Assembly: GCF_963678635.1 (NCBI RefSeq)
Contig: NC_087070.1
Location: 31,041,704 to 31,105,703 of the forward strand
Reading direction: 5' to 3'
From: Symsagittifera roscoffensis
Lineage: Eukaryota; Xenacoelomorpha; Acoela; Convolutidae
DNA: 64,000 nt
The position numbers and the translations under genes are program-made. Below are positions 53,912 to 64,000 of the stretch, piece after piece. The notes beneath the pieces were generated by a model. That model saw only the letters and a program-made list of their open reading frames with translations. It was not told where the DNA came from and did no database searches. The stretch's first letter is position 1, and each line of letters begins with the position of its first letter.

Positions 53912-56210
53912 AGATCTTTTCATCACAATATGCAGAAAAAAAAACGACGCCAACTTGAAAATAAAAAATTTTTTTCGTGTAACTTTCTAATAATGTGGTC
54001 GGAACAATCTGTGCTACTTGCACAGTAACCGGCTATCCTTGTTTTGCAATGTAATCAAATGATTAATCACAGTTATAGTTTCAAAATGAGTCCAATGACA
54101 GAATCGTGACAGAATCAAATAAGATCAAATTATAAGTGATCGCATTCAAGGGTGGATTTAGAGGGTGGACGCCCCCTCAGAAATTTGACCCCTTCACCTG
54201 CCAAAGGGTCCCCTTGAGTAGTATTTTCCATCGATTCTCGGCCGAATTACCCTAAATTTTTTTAGGAGCGAAAAACTATTATACTACTTTATAAATTACT
54301 ATTTTTTATTCTATATATACCATATAGTTTTACCTATTTTTTGCCAAAGGCAAATTTTAGGGCCCGTCAGCCGAAAATGGATATCTCAAAATAGTGCAAA
54401 GGGGGCCCTTTGGGTTCACAGGGGTTCGAAACCCCGCTCCCCCTTTACCTAAATCCGCTGGTGCTATATATACCAGGGGAGGGTCTAGAATTTACTCGAT
54501 TGGAGTTTTACTAGGTCGATCAAATTGATTTTTCGAGCTTTTTGAAAGCACCATGAAGACAGTATCTTGATAAAACTTTCTTCACTGCAGGAAATTTTTT
54601 GAAAAAAACCGGCCAAAAGACCGTTTTTGAAATTTTAGGAGGATTTTGATCAAAAATTCGCGTTTTTTTGGCGCGCACTCCAGCTCAAATTTAGTAAATA
54701 GTAACTTTGAGGTGGAGTACGCACCAAAAAAACGCAATTTTTGTACATGATTTTCCTAGTAAGCCTAAGAACGGCCTTTTGGCCTTTTTTTTCAACAATT
54801 TGCCTGCTGCAGGGCAGAAAATTTTGTCTAATTAGTGTTTTTACGGTGGTTTCAGAGAGCTCGAAAAAATAATTTGGTCGACCTAAGAAAAACTCATTGA
54901 AAATTTTGAAAAGTTTTTGCCGATCCACTCCTTCCCCCTTGACAAAACCCTACATCTCGGACCCCAAGAAAATTTATTGTATCTCCAATTTTGTAGGAAT
55001 AAGTTAGGTACAAATTTTGACAAAGCTTATACACAAAAAAAGATCGAACATACACAATACTCGAACATACACAAGGCTCTGATATGCCTCCGAAAAAAAT
55101 GTCATACTTTGCCGATCTTCTCGGTCTTCCTCTCTTTAAAAACAGCAACATCTATCAAAGGATAAACGAGAACTTCAATCAAGTCATAGAACTGATGATA
55201 AGAGTTCCAATGCAAAACACAAACTGTACCATGTTTGGTTCTTTTTGAATTTATATTGCACGTTTAGTAGTTTTTAGTACAAACTCTAATGGTGATGCTC
55301 AGGATTTTGTATACGTTAATGATGATGTTTTGAAATTTTTCTTGACTCATATGCTTTCTCATTAATTAATTAATACTAAAAACGGTTTAGTTTCATATAC
55401 ATTTCAATTTATAGAATTTTGTGTAATAATTAATTTTTTTGTCCAAAATGTCTGTCAGCAAGGTAAGGAAAGGCTGCTGAAAGAGTGCAGATAGCGCAAC
55501 TCCTAATAAGCCAAACTGCAGTGACAACTGTAAATTTTTTACACTATAATTTTTTAGTTAAATTCATAAATTACTTGGTAACGGTTGCAATTAAAAACCC
55601 TTGCAGATTACATGGGGACTATAGGTGAAAACTTAATACTTGTTGACAACTAGTATTACTACATGATTTCTATTAGTTATAAAATAATACATGGTGACAA
55701 TAAGGATTTTTACATGGTGACCATTGGTTGTCATATAATACATGGTGACAATTATGACAACCCTCCATCATAGTTTGGTATATGCATACTACTATCAGGT
55801 ACCACAAACAATGATCGGACTGGGTTGAATGATATTTCCTATTAAAGCCCTTTTAGTCGTGATTTGAAAGACACTTAAAATTTTGAAATTTTTTTTTCCA
55901 CAGTTTTGAGAAAATCTGGTTCAAATTTTTTCATTTTTGGTCTGCTTTTGAGCTAGAAAAGTGACCGTGTAGGCTTACATTAGCATATTGAAGCTTAACT
56001 TAAGCCGTGAAAACTTGGTTTTACTCAAATTAAGGTAGTTTTGGAGTTTTTAGCGCAACTTTCGAAATCAAAGTTTTGAAAACTCAAAACAATTTTGCAA
56101 AAAGATTTGAAATTTTTTTTAGATTTGGTAGTATTTCTTTCAAAAAATTATTTTACAATTGACTTATTTTATTATGTTTCTGAATTACACCAAATTTCTA
56201 TTTTTTTTAC
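53912..56210 (+). repeat. Tandem array unit 1 (2299 bp)
   Basis: Starts at AGATCTTTTCATCACAATAT. Order: flank DNA, MITE (54149-54464), a segment with ACGAACGG/CCGTTTTTG inverted pieces, protease 3' fragment (about 55080-55290, YFADLLGLP type frameshifted), small ORF copy from ATG 55448 disrupted by an inserted TA (frameshift), Maverick terminus ending near 55793, ATCAGG flank. It is the most diverged unit. Confidence 0.85.
54149..54464. mobile_element. Candidate MITE inside the array unit
   Basis: Ends GGGTGGATTTAGAGGG and CCCTTTACCTAAATCCGC are imperfect inverted repeats around GGATTTAG. A GGTTCGAAACC sequence like a pol III B box lies near the right end. Copies sit at the same place in each array unit (about 56447, 58564, 60839, 63138); a relative may be at 39315-39590. 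Confidence 0.55.
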
Positions 56211-58327
56211 AGATCTTTTCATCACAATATGCAGAAAAAAAAACGACGCCAAGTTGAAAAAAAAACTTTTCTCTTGTAATTTTTTAATAATGTGGTCGGA
56301 ACAATTTGGGCTACTTGCACAGTAACCGGCTATCCTTGTTTTACAATGTAATCAAATGATTAACCACAGTTTTAGTTTCAAAATGAGTCCAATGACAGAA
56401 TCGTGACAGAATCAAATAAGATCAAGTTATAAATGATCGCATTCAAGGGTGGATTTAGAGGGTGGACGCCCCCTCAGAAATTTGACTCTTTCACCACCCA
56501 AAGGGTCCCCTTTAGTAGTATTTTCAATCCATTCTCGGCCGAATAACCCTAATCTTTTTTAGGAGCGAAAAACTATTATACTACTTTATAAAATACTATT
56601 TTATATTCTATATATACCATATTGTTTTACTTATTTTTTTGACAAAGGCAATTTTTAGGGCCCGTCAGCCGAAAAAAGATATCTCAAAATAGTGCAAATG
56701 GGGCCCTTTGGGTCCACAGGGGTTCGAAAACCCACTCCCCCTTTACCTAAATCCGATGGTGCTATTTATACCAGGGGAGGGTCTAGATTTTACTCGATTG
56801 GAGTTTTATTAGGTCGAACAAATTAATTTTTTGAGCTTTCTGAAAGCACCATGAAGACAGTATCCTGATAAAATTTTCTGCACTGCAGGAAATTTTTTGA
56901 AAAAAAAAACCGGCCAAAAGACCGTTTTTGAGTTTTTACGAGGATTTTGATCAAAAATTCGCGTTTTTTCTGCGCGCGCTCCAGCTCAAAATTAGTAGAT
57001 AGTAACTTTGAGGTGGGGTACGCACCAAAAAAACGCAATTTTTTTTGTAGATGATTTTCCTAGTAAGCCTAAGAACGGCCTCTTGGCCTGTTTTTCAAAA
57101 ATTGCCTGCTGCAGGGCAGAAAATTTTGTCAAAATAGTGTCTTTACGGTGGTTTCAAAGAGCTCGAAAAACAGATCGAACATACACAATACTCGAATATA
57201 CACAAGGCTCTGATATGACTCCGAAAAAATTGTCATACTTTGCCGATCTTCTCGGTCTTCCTCTCTTTAAAAACAGCAACATCTATCAAAGGATAAAGGA
57301 GAACTTCAATCGAGTCATAGAACTGATGATAGCAGTTCCAATGCAAAACACAAACTTTACCATAATTGGTTCTTTTGAATTTATATTGCACGTTTAGTAG
57401 TTTTCAGTACAAACTCTAATGGTGATGCTCAGGATTTTGTACACGTTAATGATGATGTTTTGAAATTTTTCTTGACTCATATGCTTTCTCATTAATTAAT
57501 TAATACTAAAAACGGTTTAATTTCATATACATTTCAATTTATAGAGTTTTGAATTAAATTTTTTGTCCAAAATATCTGTCAGCAAGGAAGGAAAGGCTGC
57601 TGAAAGAGTGCAGATAGCGCAACTCCTATTAAGCCAAACTGGAGTGACAACTGTAAATTTTTTACACTATAATTTTTTAGTTAAATTTATAAATTACTTG
57701 GTAACGGTTGCAATTAGAAACCATTGCAGATTACATGGGGACTATAAGTGAAAACTTAATACTTGTTGACAACTAGTATTATTACATGAGGACTATTAGT
57801 TATAAATTACTACATAGTGACAATAAGGATTTTTAAATGGTGACCATTGGTTGTCATATAATATATGGTGACAATTATGACAACCTCCCCTCATAGTGTA
57901 CTATATGCATACTACTATCAGGTACCACAAATAATGGTTGGACTGGGTTGAATGATATTTCTTATTAAAGCCCTTTTAGTCGTGATTTGAAGGACATTTA
58001 GAATTTTTAAAATTTTTCCACAGTATTGAGAAAATCTGGTTCGAAACTTTTGATTTTTGATCTATTTTCGAGCTAGAAAGGTGACCGTGTAGGCTTACAA
58101 TAGCATATTTAAGCTTAACTTAAGCCGTTAAAACTTGGTTTTACTCAAATTAAGGTAGTTTTGGAGTTTATAGCGCAACTTTCGAAATCAAAGTTTTGAA
58201 AACTAAAAACAATTCTGCAAAAAGATTTGAGTTTTTTTTTTAGCTTTTTTAGTCTTTTTTTTCAAAAACTATTTTACCATTGACTTATTTTATTATGACT
58301 CTGAATTAAACCCAATTTTTTTTTTAC
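56211..58327 (+). repeat. Tandem array unit 2 (2117 bp)
   Basis: As unit 1 but shorter by about 180 bp: the segment between the MITE region and the protease fragment (ACCCTACATCTCGG to AAGCTTAAAC) is deleted near 57170. The protease fragment is open at 57213-57397 (LSYFADLLGLPLFKNSN). The small ORF at 57572-57751 has ATA instead of ATG. Confidence 0.85.
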
Positions 58328-60603
58328 AAATCTTTTTATCACAATATGCAGAAAAAAAAACGACGCCAATTTGAAAAAAAAACTTTTTTCTTGTAATTTT
58401 TTAATAATGTGGTCGGAACAATCTGTGCTGCTTGCACAGTAACCGGCTATCCTTGTTTTACAATGTAATCAATTGATTTATCACAGTTTTAGTTTCAAAA
58501 TGAGTGTAATGACAGAATCGTGACAGAATCAAATAAGATCAAGATATAAATGATTGCATTCAAGAGTGGATTTAGAGGGTGGACTCCCCCCTCAGAAATA
58601 TGACTCTTTCACCACCCAAAGGGTCACCTTTAGTAGTATTTTCCATCCATTCTCGGCCGAATTACCCTAATCTTTTTTAGGAGCGAAAAACTATTATACT
58701 ACTTTATAAAATACTATTTTATATTCTATATATACCATATTGTTTTACTTATTTTTTTGACAAAGGCAATTTTTAGGGCCCGTCAGCCGAAAAAAGATAT
58801 CTCAAAATAGTGCAAATGGGGCCCTTTGGGTCCACAGGGGTTCGAAAACCCACTCCCCCTTTACCTAAATCCGATGGTGCTATTTATACCAGGGGAGGGT
58901 CTAGATTTTACTCGATTGGAGTTTTATTAGGTCGAACAAATTAATTTTTTGAGCTTTCTGAAAGCACCATGAAGACAGTATCCTGATAAAATTTTCTGCA
59001 CTGCAGGAAATTTTTTGAAAAAAAAAACCGGCCAAAAGACCGTTTTTGAGTTTTTACGAGGATTTTGATCAAAAATTCGCGTTTTTTCTGCGCGCGCTCC
59101 AGCTCAAAATTAGTAGATAGTAACTTTGAGGTGGGGTACGCACCAAAAAAACGCAATTTTTTTTGTAGATGATTTTCCTAGTAAGCCTAAGAACGGCCTC
59201 TTGGCCTGTTTTTCAAAAATTTGCCTGCTGCAGGGCAGAAAATTTTGTCAAAATAGTGTCTTTACGAAGGTTTCAGAGAGCTCGAAAAAATAATTTAAAA
59301 TTTTGAAAAGTTTTTGACGATCCGCTCCTTCCTCCCTGACAAAACCCTACATCTCGGCCCCAAGAAAACTTATTGTATCTCCAATTTTGTAGAAATAAGT
59401 TAGGTACAAATTTTGAAAAAGCTTAAACACAAAAACAGATCGAATATACACAATACTCGAATATACACAAGGCTCTGATATGACTCCGAAAAAAATTGTC
59501 ATACTTTGCCGATCTTCTCGGTCTTCCTCTCTTTAAAAACAGCAACATCTATCAAAGGATAAAGGAGAACTTCAATCGAGTCATAGAACTGATGATAGCA
59601 GTTCCAATGCAAAACACAAACTTTACCATAATTGGTTCTTTTGAATTTATATTGCACGTTTAGTAGTTTTCAGTACAAACTCTAATGGTGATGCTCAGGA
59701 TTTTGTACACGTTAATGATGATGTTTTGAAGGTTTTCTTGACTCATATGCTTTCTCATTAATTAATTAATACTAAAAACGGTTTAGTTTCATATACATTT
59801 CAATTTATAGAATTTTGTGTAATAATTAATTTTTTTGTCCAAAATATCTGTCAGCAAGGAAGGAAAGGCTGCTGAAAGAGTGCAGATAGCGCAACTCCTA
59901 TTAAGCCAAACTGGAGTGACAACTGTAAATTTTTTACACTATAATTTTTTAGTTAAATTCATAAATTACTTGGTAACGGTTGCAATTAGAAACCATCGCA
60001 GATTACATGGGGACTATAAGTGAAAACTTAATACTTGTTGACAACTAGTATTATTACATGAGGACTATTAGTTATAAATTAATACATAGTGACAATAAGG
60101 ATTTTTACATGGTGACCATTGGTTGTCATATAATATATGGTGACAATTATGACAACCTCCCCTCATAGTGTACTATATGCGTACTACTATCAGGTACCAC
60201 AAATAATGGTTGGACTGGGTTGAATGATATTTCTTATTAAAGCCCTTTTAGTCGTGATTTGAAGGACATTTAGAATTTTGAAAATATTGAGAAACTTTCA
60301 GTATTGAGAAAATCTGGTTCGAAACTTTTGATTTTTGATCTATTTTCGAGCTAGAAAGGTGACCGTGTAGGCTTACAATAGCATATTTAAGCTTAACTTA
60401 AGCCGTGAAAACTTGGTTTTACTCAAATTAAGGTAGTTTTGGAGTTTATAGCTCAACTTTCGAAATCAAAGTTTTGAAAACTAAAAACAATTCTGCAAAA
60501 AGATTTGAGTTTTTTTTTAGCTTTTGTAGTCTTTTTTTTCAAAAACTATTTTACCATTGACTTATTTTATTATGACTCTGAATTAAACCCAATTTTTTTT
60601 TAC
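58328..60603 (+). repeat. Tandem array unit 3 (2276 bp)
   Basis: Contains all parts. The protease fragment at about 59478-59662 has a one-base insertion in an A run. The small ORF body 59844-60023 is open but starts with ATA. Confidence 0.85.
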
Positions 60604-62901
60604 AAATCTTTTTATCACAATATGCAGAAAAAAAAACGACGCCAATTTGAAAAAAAAACTTTTTTCTTGTAATTTTTTAATAATGTGGTCGGAACAATCT
60701 GTGCTACTTGCACAGTAACCGGCTATCCTTGTTTTACAATGTAATCAAATGATTTATCACAGTTTTAGTTTCAAAATGAGTGTAATGACAGAATCGTGAC
60801 AGAATCAAATAAGATCAAGATATAAATGATTGCATTCAAGAGTGGATTTAGAGGGTGGACTCCCCCTTCAGAAATATGACTCTTTCACCACCCAAAGGGT
60901 CACCTTTAGTAGTATTTTCCATCCATTCTCGGCCGAATTACCCTAATCTTTTTTAGGAGCGAAAAACTATTATACTACTTTATAAAATACTATTTTTTAT
61001 TCTATATATACCATATTGTTTTACTTATTTTTTTGGCAAAGGCAATTTTTAGGGCCCGTCAGCCGAAAATGGATATCTCAAAATAGTGCAAATGGGGCCC
61101 TTTGGGTCCACAGGGGTTCGAAACCCCACTCCCCCTTTACCTAAATCCGATGGTGCTATTTATACCAGGGGAGGGTCTAGATTTTACTCGATTGGAGTTT
61201 TATTAGGTCGAACAAATTAATTTTTTGAGCTTTCTGAAAGCACCATGAAGACAGTATCCTGATAAAATTTTCTGCACTGCAGGAAATTTTTTGAAAAAAA
61301 AACCGGCCAAAAGACCGTTTTTGAGTTTTTACGAGGATTTTGATCAAAAATTCGCGTTTTTTCTGCGCGCGCTCCAGCTCAAAATTAGTAGATAGTAACT
61401 TTGAGGTGGGGTACGCACCAAAAAAACGCAATTTTTTTTGTAGATGATTTTCCTAGTAAGCCTAAGAACGGCCTCTTGGCCTGTTTTTCAAAAATTGCCT
61501 GCTGCAGGGCAGAAAATTTTGTCAAAATAGTGTCTTTACGAAGGTTTCAGAGAGCTCGAAAAAATAATTTGGTCGACCTAAGAAAAATTCATTTAAAATT
61601 TTGAAAAGTTTTTGACGATCCGCTCCTTCCTCCCTGACAAAACCCTACATCTCGGCCCCAAGAAAACTTATTGTATCTCCAATTTTGTAGAAATAAGTTA
61701 GGTACAAATTTTGAAAAAGCTTAAACACAAAAACAGATCGAATATACACAATACTCGAATATACACAAGGCTCTGATATGACTCCGAAAAAAATTGTCAT
61801 ACTTTGCCGATCTTCTCGGTCTCCTTCTCTTTAAATACAGCAACATCTATCAAAGGATAAACGAGAATTTCAATCAAGTCATAGAACTGATGATAGGAGT
61901 TCCAATGCAAAACACAAACTCTACCATTTTTGGTTCTTTTTGAATTTATATTGCACGTTTAGTAGTTTTTAGTACAAACTCTAATGGTGATGCTCCAGAT
62001 TTTGTATACGTTAAAGATGATGTTTTGAAGGTTTTCTTGACTCATATGCTTTCTCATTAATTAATTAATACTAAAAACGGTTTAGTTTCATATACATTTC
62101 AATTTATAGAATTTTGTGTAATAATTAATTTTTTTGTCCAAAATATCTGTCAGCAAGGAAGGAAAGGCTGCTGAAAGAGTGCAGATAGCGCAACTCCTAT
62201 TAAGCCAAACTGGAGTGACAACTGTAAATTTTTTACACTATAATTTTTTAGTTAAATTCATAAATTACTTGGTAACGGTTGCAATTAGAAACCATCGCAG
62301 ATTACATGGGGACTATAAGTGAAAACTTAATACTTGTTGACAACTAGTATTATTACATGAGGACTATTAGTTATAAATTAATACATAGTGACAATAAGGA
62401 TTTTTACATGGTGACCATTGGTTGTCATATAATATATGGTGACAATTATGACAACCTCCCCTCATAGTGTACTATATGCATACTACTATCAGGTACCACA
62501 AATAATGGTTGGACTGGGTTGAATGATATTTCTTATTAAAGCCCTTTTAGTCGTGATTTGAAGGACATTTAGAATTTTGAAAATATTGAGAAACTTTCAG
62601 TATTGAGAAAATCTGGTTCGAAACTTTTGATTTTTGATCTATTTTCGAGCTAGAAAGGTGACCGTGTAGGCTTACAATAGCATATTTAAGCTTAACTTAA
62701 GCCGTGAAAACTTGGTTTTACTCAAATTAAGGTAGTTTTGGAGTTTATAGCTCAACTTTCGAAATCAAAGTTTTGAAAACTAAAAACAATTCTGCAAAAA
62801 GATTTGAGTTTTTTTTTAGCTTTTGTAGTCTTTTTTTTCAAAAACTATTTTACCATTGACTTATTTTATTATGACTCTGAATTAAACCCAATTTTTTTTT
62901 A
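60604..62901 (+). repeat. Tandem array unit 4 (2298 bp)
   Basis: Very similar to unit 3. Protease fragment at about 61776-61955; small ORF body 62143-62322 again with ATA in place of ATG. Confidence 0.85.
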
Positions 62902-64000
62902 CAAATCTTTTTATCACAATATGCAGAAAAAAAAACGACGCCAATTTGAAAAAAAAACTTTTTTCTTGTAATTTTTTAATAATGTGGTCGGAACAATCTG
63001 TGCTACTTGCACAGTAACCGGCTATCCTTGTTTTACAATGTAATCAAATGATTTATCACAGTTTTAGTTTCAAAATGAGTGTAATGACAGAATCGTGACA
63101 GAATCAAATAAGATCAAGATATAAATGATTGCATTCAAGAGTGGATTTAGAGGGTGGACTCCCCCTTCAGAAATATGACTCTTTCACCACCCAAAGGGTC
63201 ACCTTTAGTAGTATTTTCCATCCATTCTCGGCCGAATTACCCTAATCTTTTTTAGGAGCGAAAAACTATTATACTACTTTATAAAATACTATTTTTTATT
63301 CTATATATACCATATTGTTTTACTTATTTTTTTGGCAAAGGCAATTTTTAGGGCCCGTCAGCCGAAAATGGATATCTCAAAATAGTGCAAATGGGGCCCT
63401 TTGGGTCCACAGGGGTTCGAAACCCCACTCCCCCTTTACCTAAATCCGATGGTGCTATTTATACCAGGGGAGGGTCTAGATTTTACTCGATTGGAGTTTT
63501 ATTAGGTCGAACAAATTAATTTTTTGAGCTTTCTGAAAGCACCATGAAGACAGTATCCTGATAAAATTTTCTGCACTGCAGGAAATTTTTTGAAAAAAAA
63601 AACCGGCCAAAAGACCGTTTTTGAGTTTTTACGAGGATTTTGATCAAAAATTCGCGTTTTTTCTGCGCGCGCTCCAGCTCAAAATTAGTAGATAGTAACT
63701 TTGAGGTGGGGTACGCACCAAAAAAACGCAATTTTTTTTGTAGATGATTTTCCTAGTAAGCCTAAGAACGGCCTCTTGGCCTGTTTTTCAAAAATTGCCT
63801 GCTGCAGGGCAGAAAATTTTGTCAAAATAGTGTCTTTACGAAGGTTTCAGAGAGCTCGAAAAAATAATTTGGTCGACCTAAGAAAAATTCATTTAAAATT
63901 TTGAAAAGTTTTTGACGATCCGCTCCTTCCTCCCTGACAAAACCCTACATCTCGGCCCCAAGAAAACTTATTGTATCTCCAATTTTGTAGAAATAAGTTA
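62902..64000 (+). repeat. Tandem array unit 5 (cut by window edge)
   Basis: Identical or nearly so to the first 1.1 kb of unit 4, ending in the segment before the protease fragment. The array continues beyond the window. Confidence 0.85.

Noticed and set aside
54650-63904. Repeated ORFs such as MRFFGAYPTSKL and MRWGTHQKNAIFF in the tandem array
   Set aside because: They are antisense and sense readings of the same inverted segment in every unit; near identity of the DNA makes their conservation meaningless.

Overview
The window is an AT-rich invertebrate (metazoan) genomic segment made almost entirely of mobile and repetitive DNA. I see no convincing host protein-coding gene. The dense Maverick/Polinton relics, the style of the Maverick integrase and the AT content would fit a nematode, but I cannot prove the host. 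There is a 200-N assembly gap at 31135-31334.

Layout. (1) 1-6346: a 24-bp minisatellite (about AAGTCGCGCCGTCAGTCTTTTC plus two bases) inside 2.1-2.4 kb segmental tandem duplications. Two duplication units also carry a broken Maverick pX-like gene. (2) 6347-9229: AT-rich, non-coding, with a perfect 40-bp palindrome. (3) 9230-25078, minus strand: a 15.85 kb retrovirus-like element bounded by identical 84-bp direct repeats. Its order in the sense direction is leader ORF, repeated leader motifs, gag (several stops, CCHC zinc knuckle), protease-RT-RNase H (open, about 900 codons, no integrase), two small membrane-protein ORFs, a Pro/Ser/Thr-rich ORF without ATG, an envelope-type glycoprotein (one stop), and a previously unrecognised ORF of about 600 codons (one stop). 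The last five ORFs overlap end to start (ATGA-type or short overlaps), which is unusual for a retroelement. A second, more decayed env copy lies in opposite orientation at about 26.1-26.44 kb. (4) 26.5-40.2 kb: non-coding DNA with a foldback/MITE family (about 29.5-30.6, 31.3-31.4, 34.1-35.5 kb), a tRNA-derived SINE nested in one copy, and a gag relic between LTR-like repeats (36.0-37.75 kb).

(5) 40388-49066: a composite, partly palindromic Maverick/Polinton relic with inverted ends (AGTAGTATGCAT) and a perfect 6-bp target-site duplication (ATCAGG). A related empty site is visible at about 26.56-26.74 kb. It holds remains of integrase, penton-like capsid, pX, major capsid and adenain-type protease. 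(6) 45107-53911: the right half of that element plus flank is tandemly duplicated (4.4 kb unit). (7) 53912-64000: at least four and a half further tandem units of 2.1-2.3 kb, made of flank, a MITE, a protease 3' fragment, a small ORF and the Maverick terminus.

How the genes fit together: the retroelement ORFs would supply capsid, reverse transcription and entry functions plus unknown accessory functions, but this copy is interrupted and lacks a recognisable integrase. The Maverick genes are all relics of a virion-forming, protein-primed DNA transposon. No active element can be claimed from this sequence.
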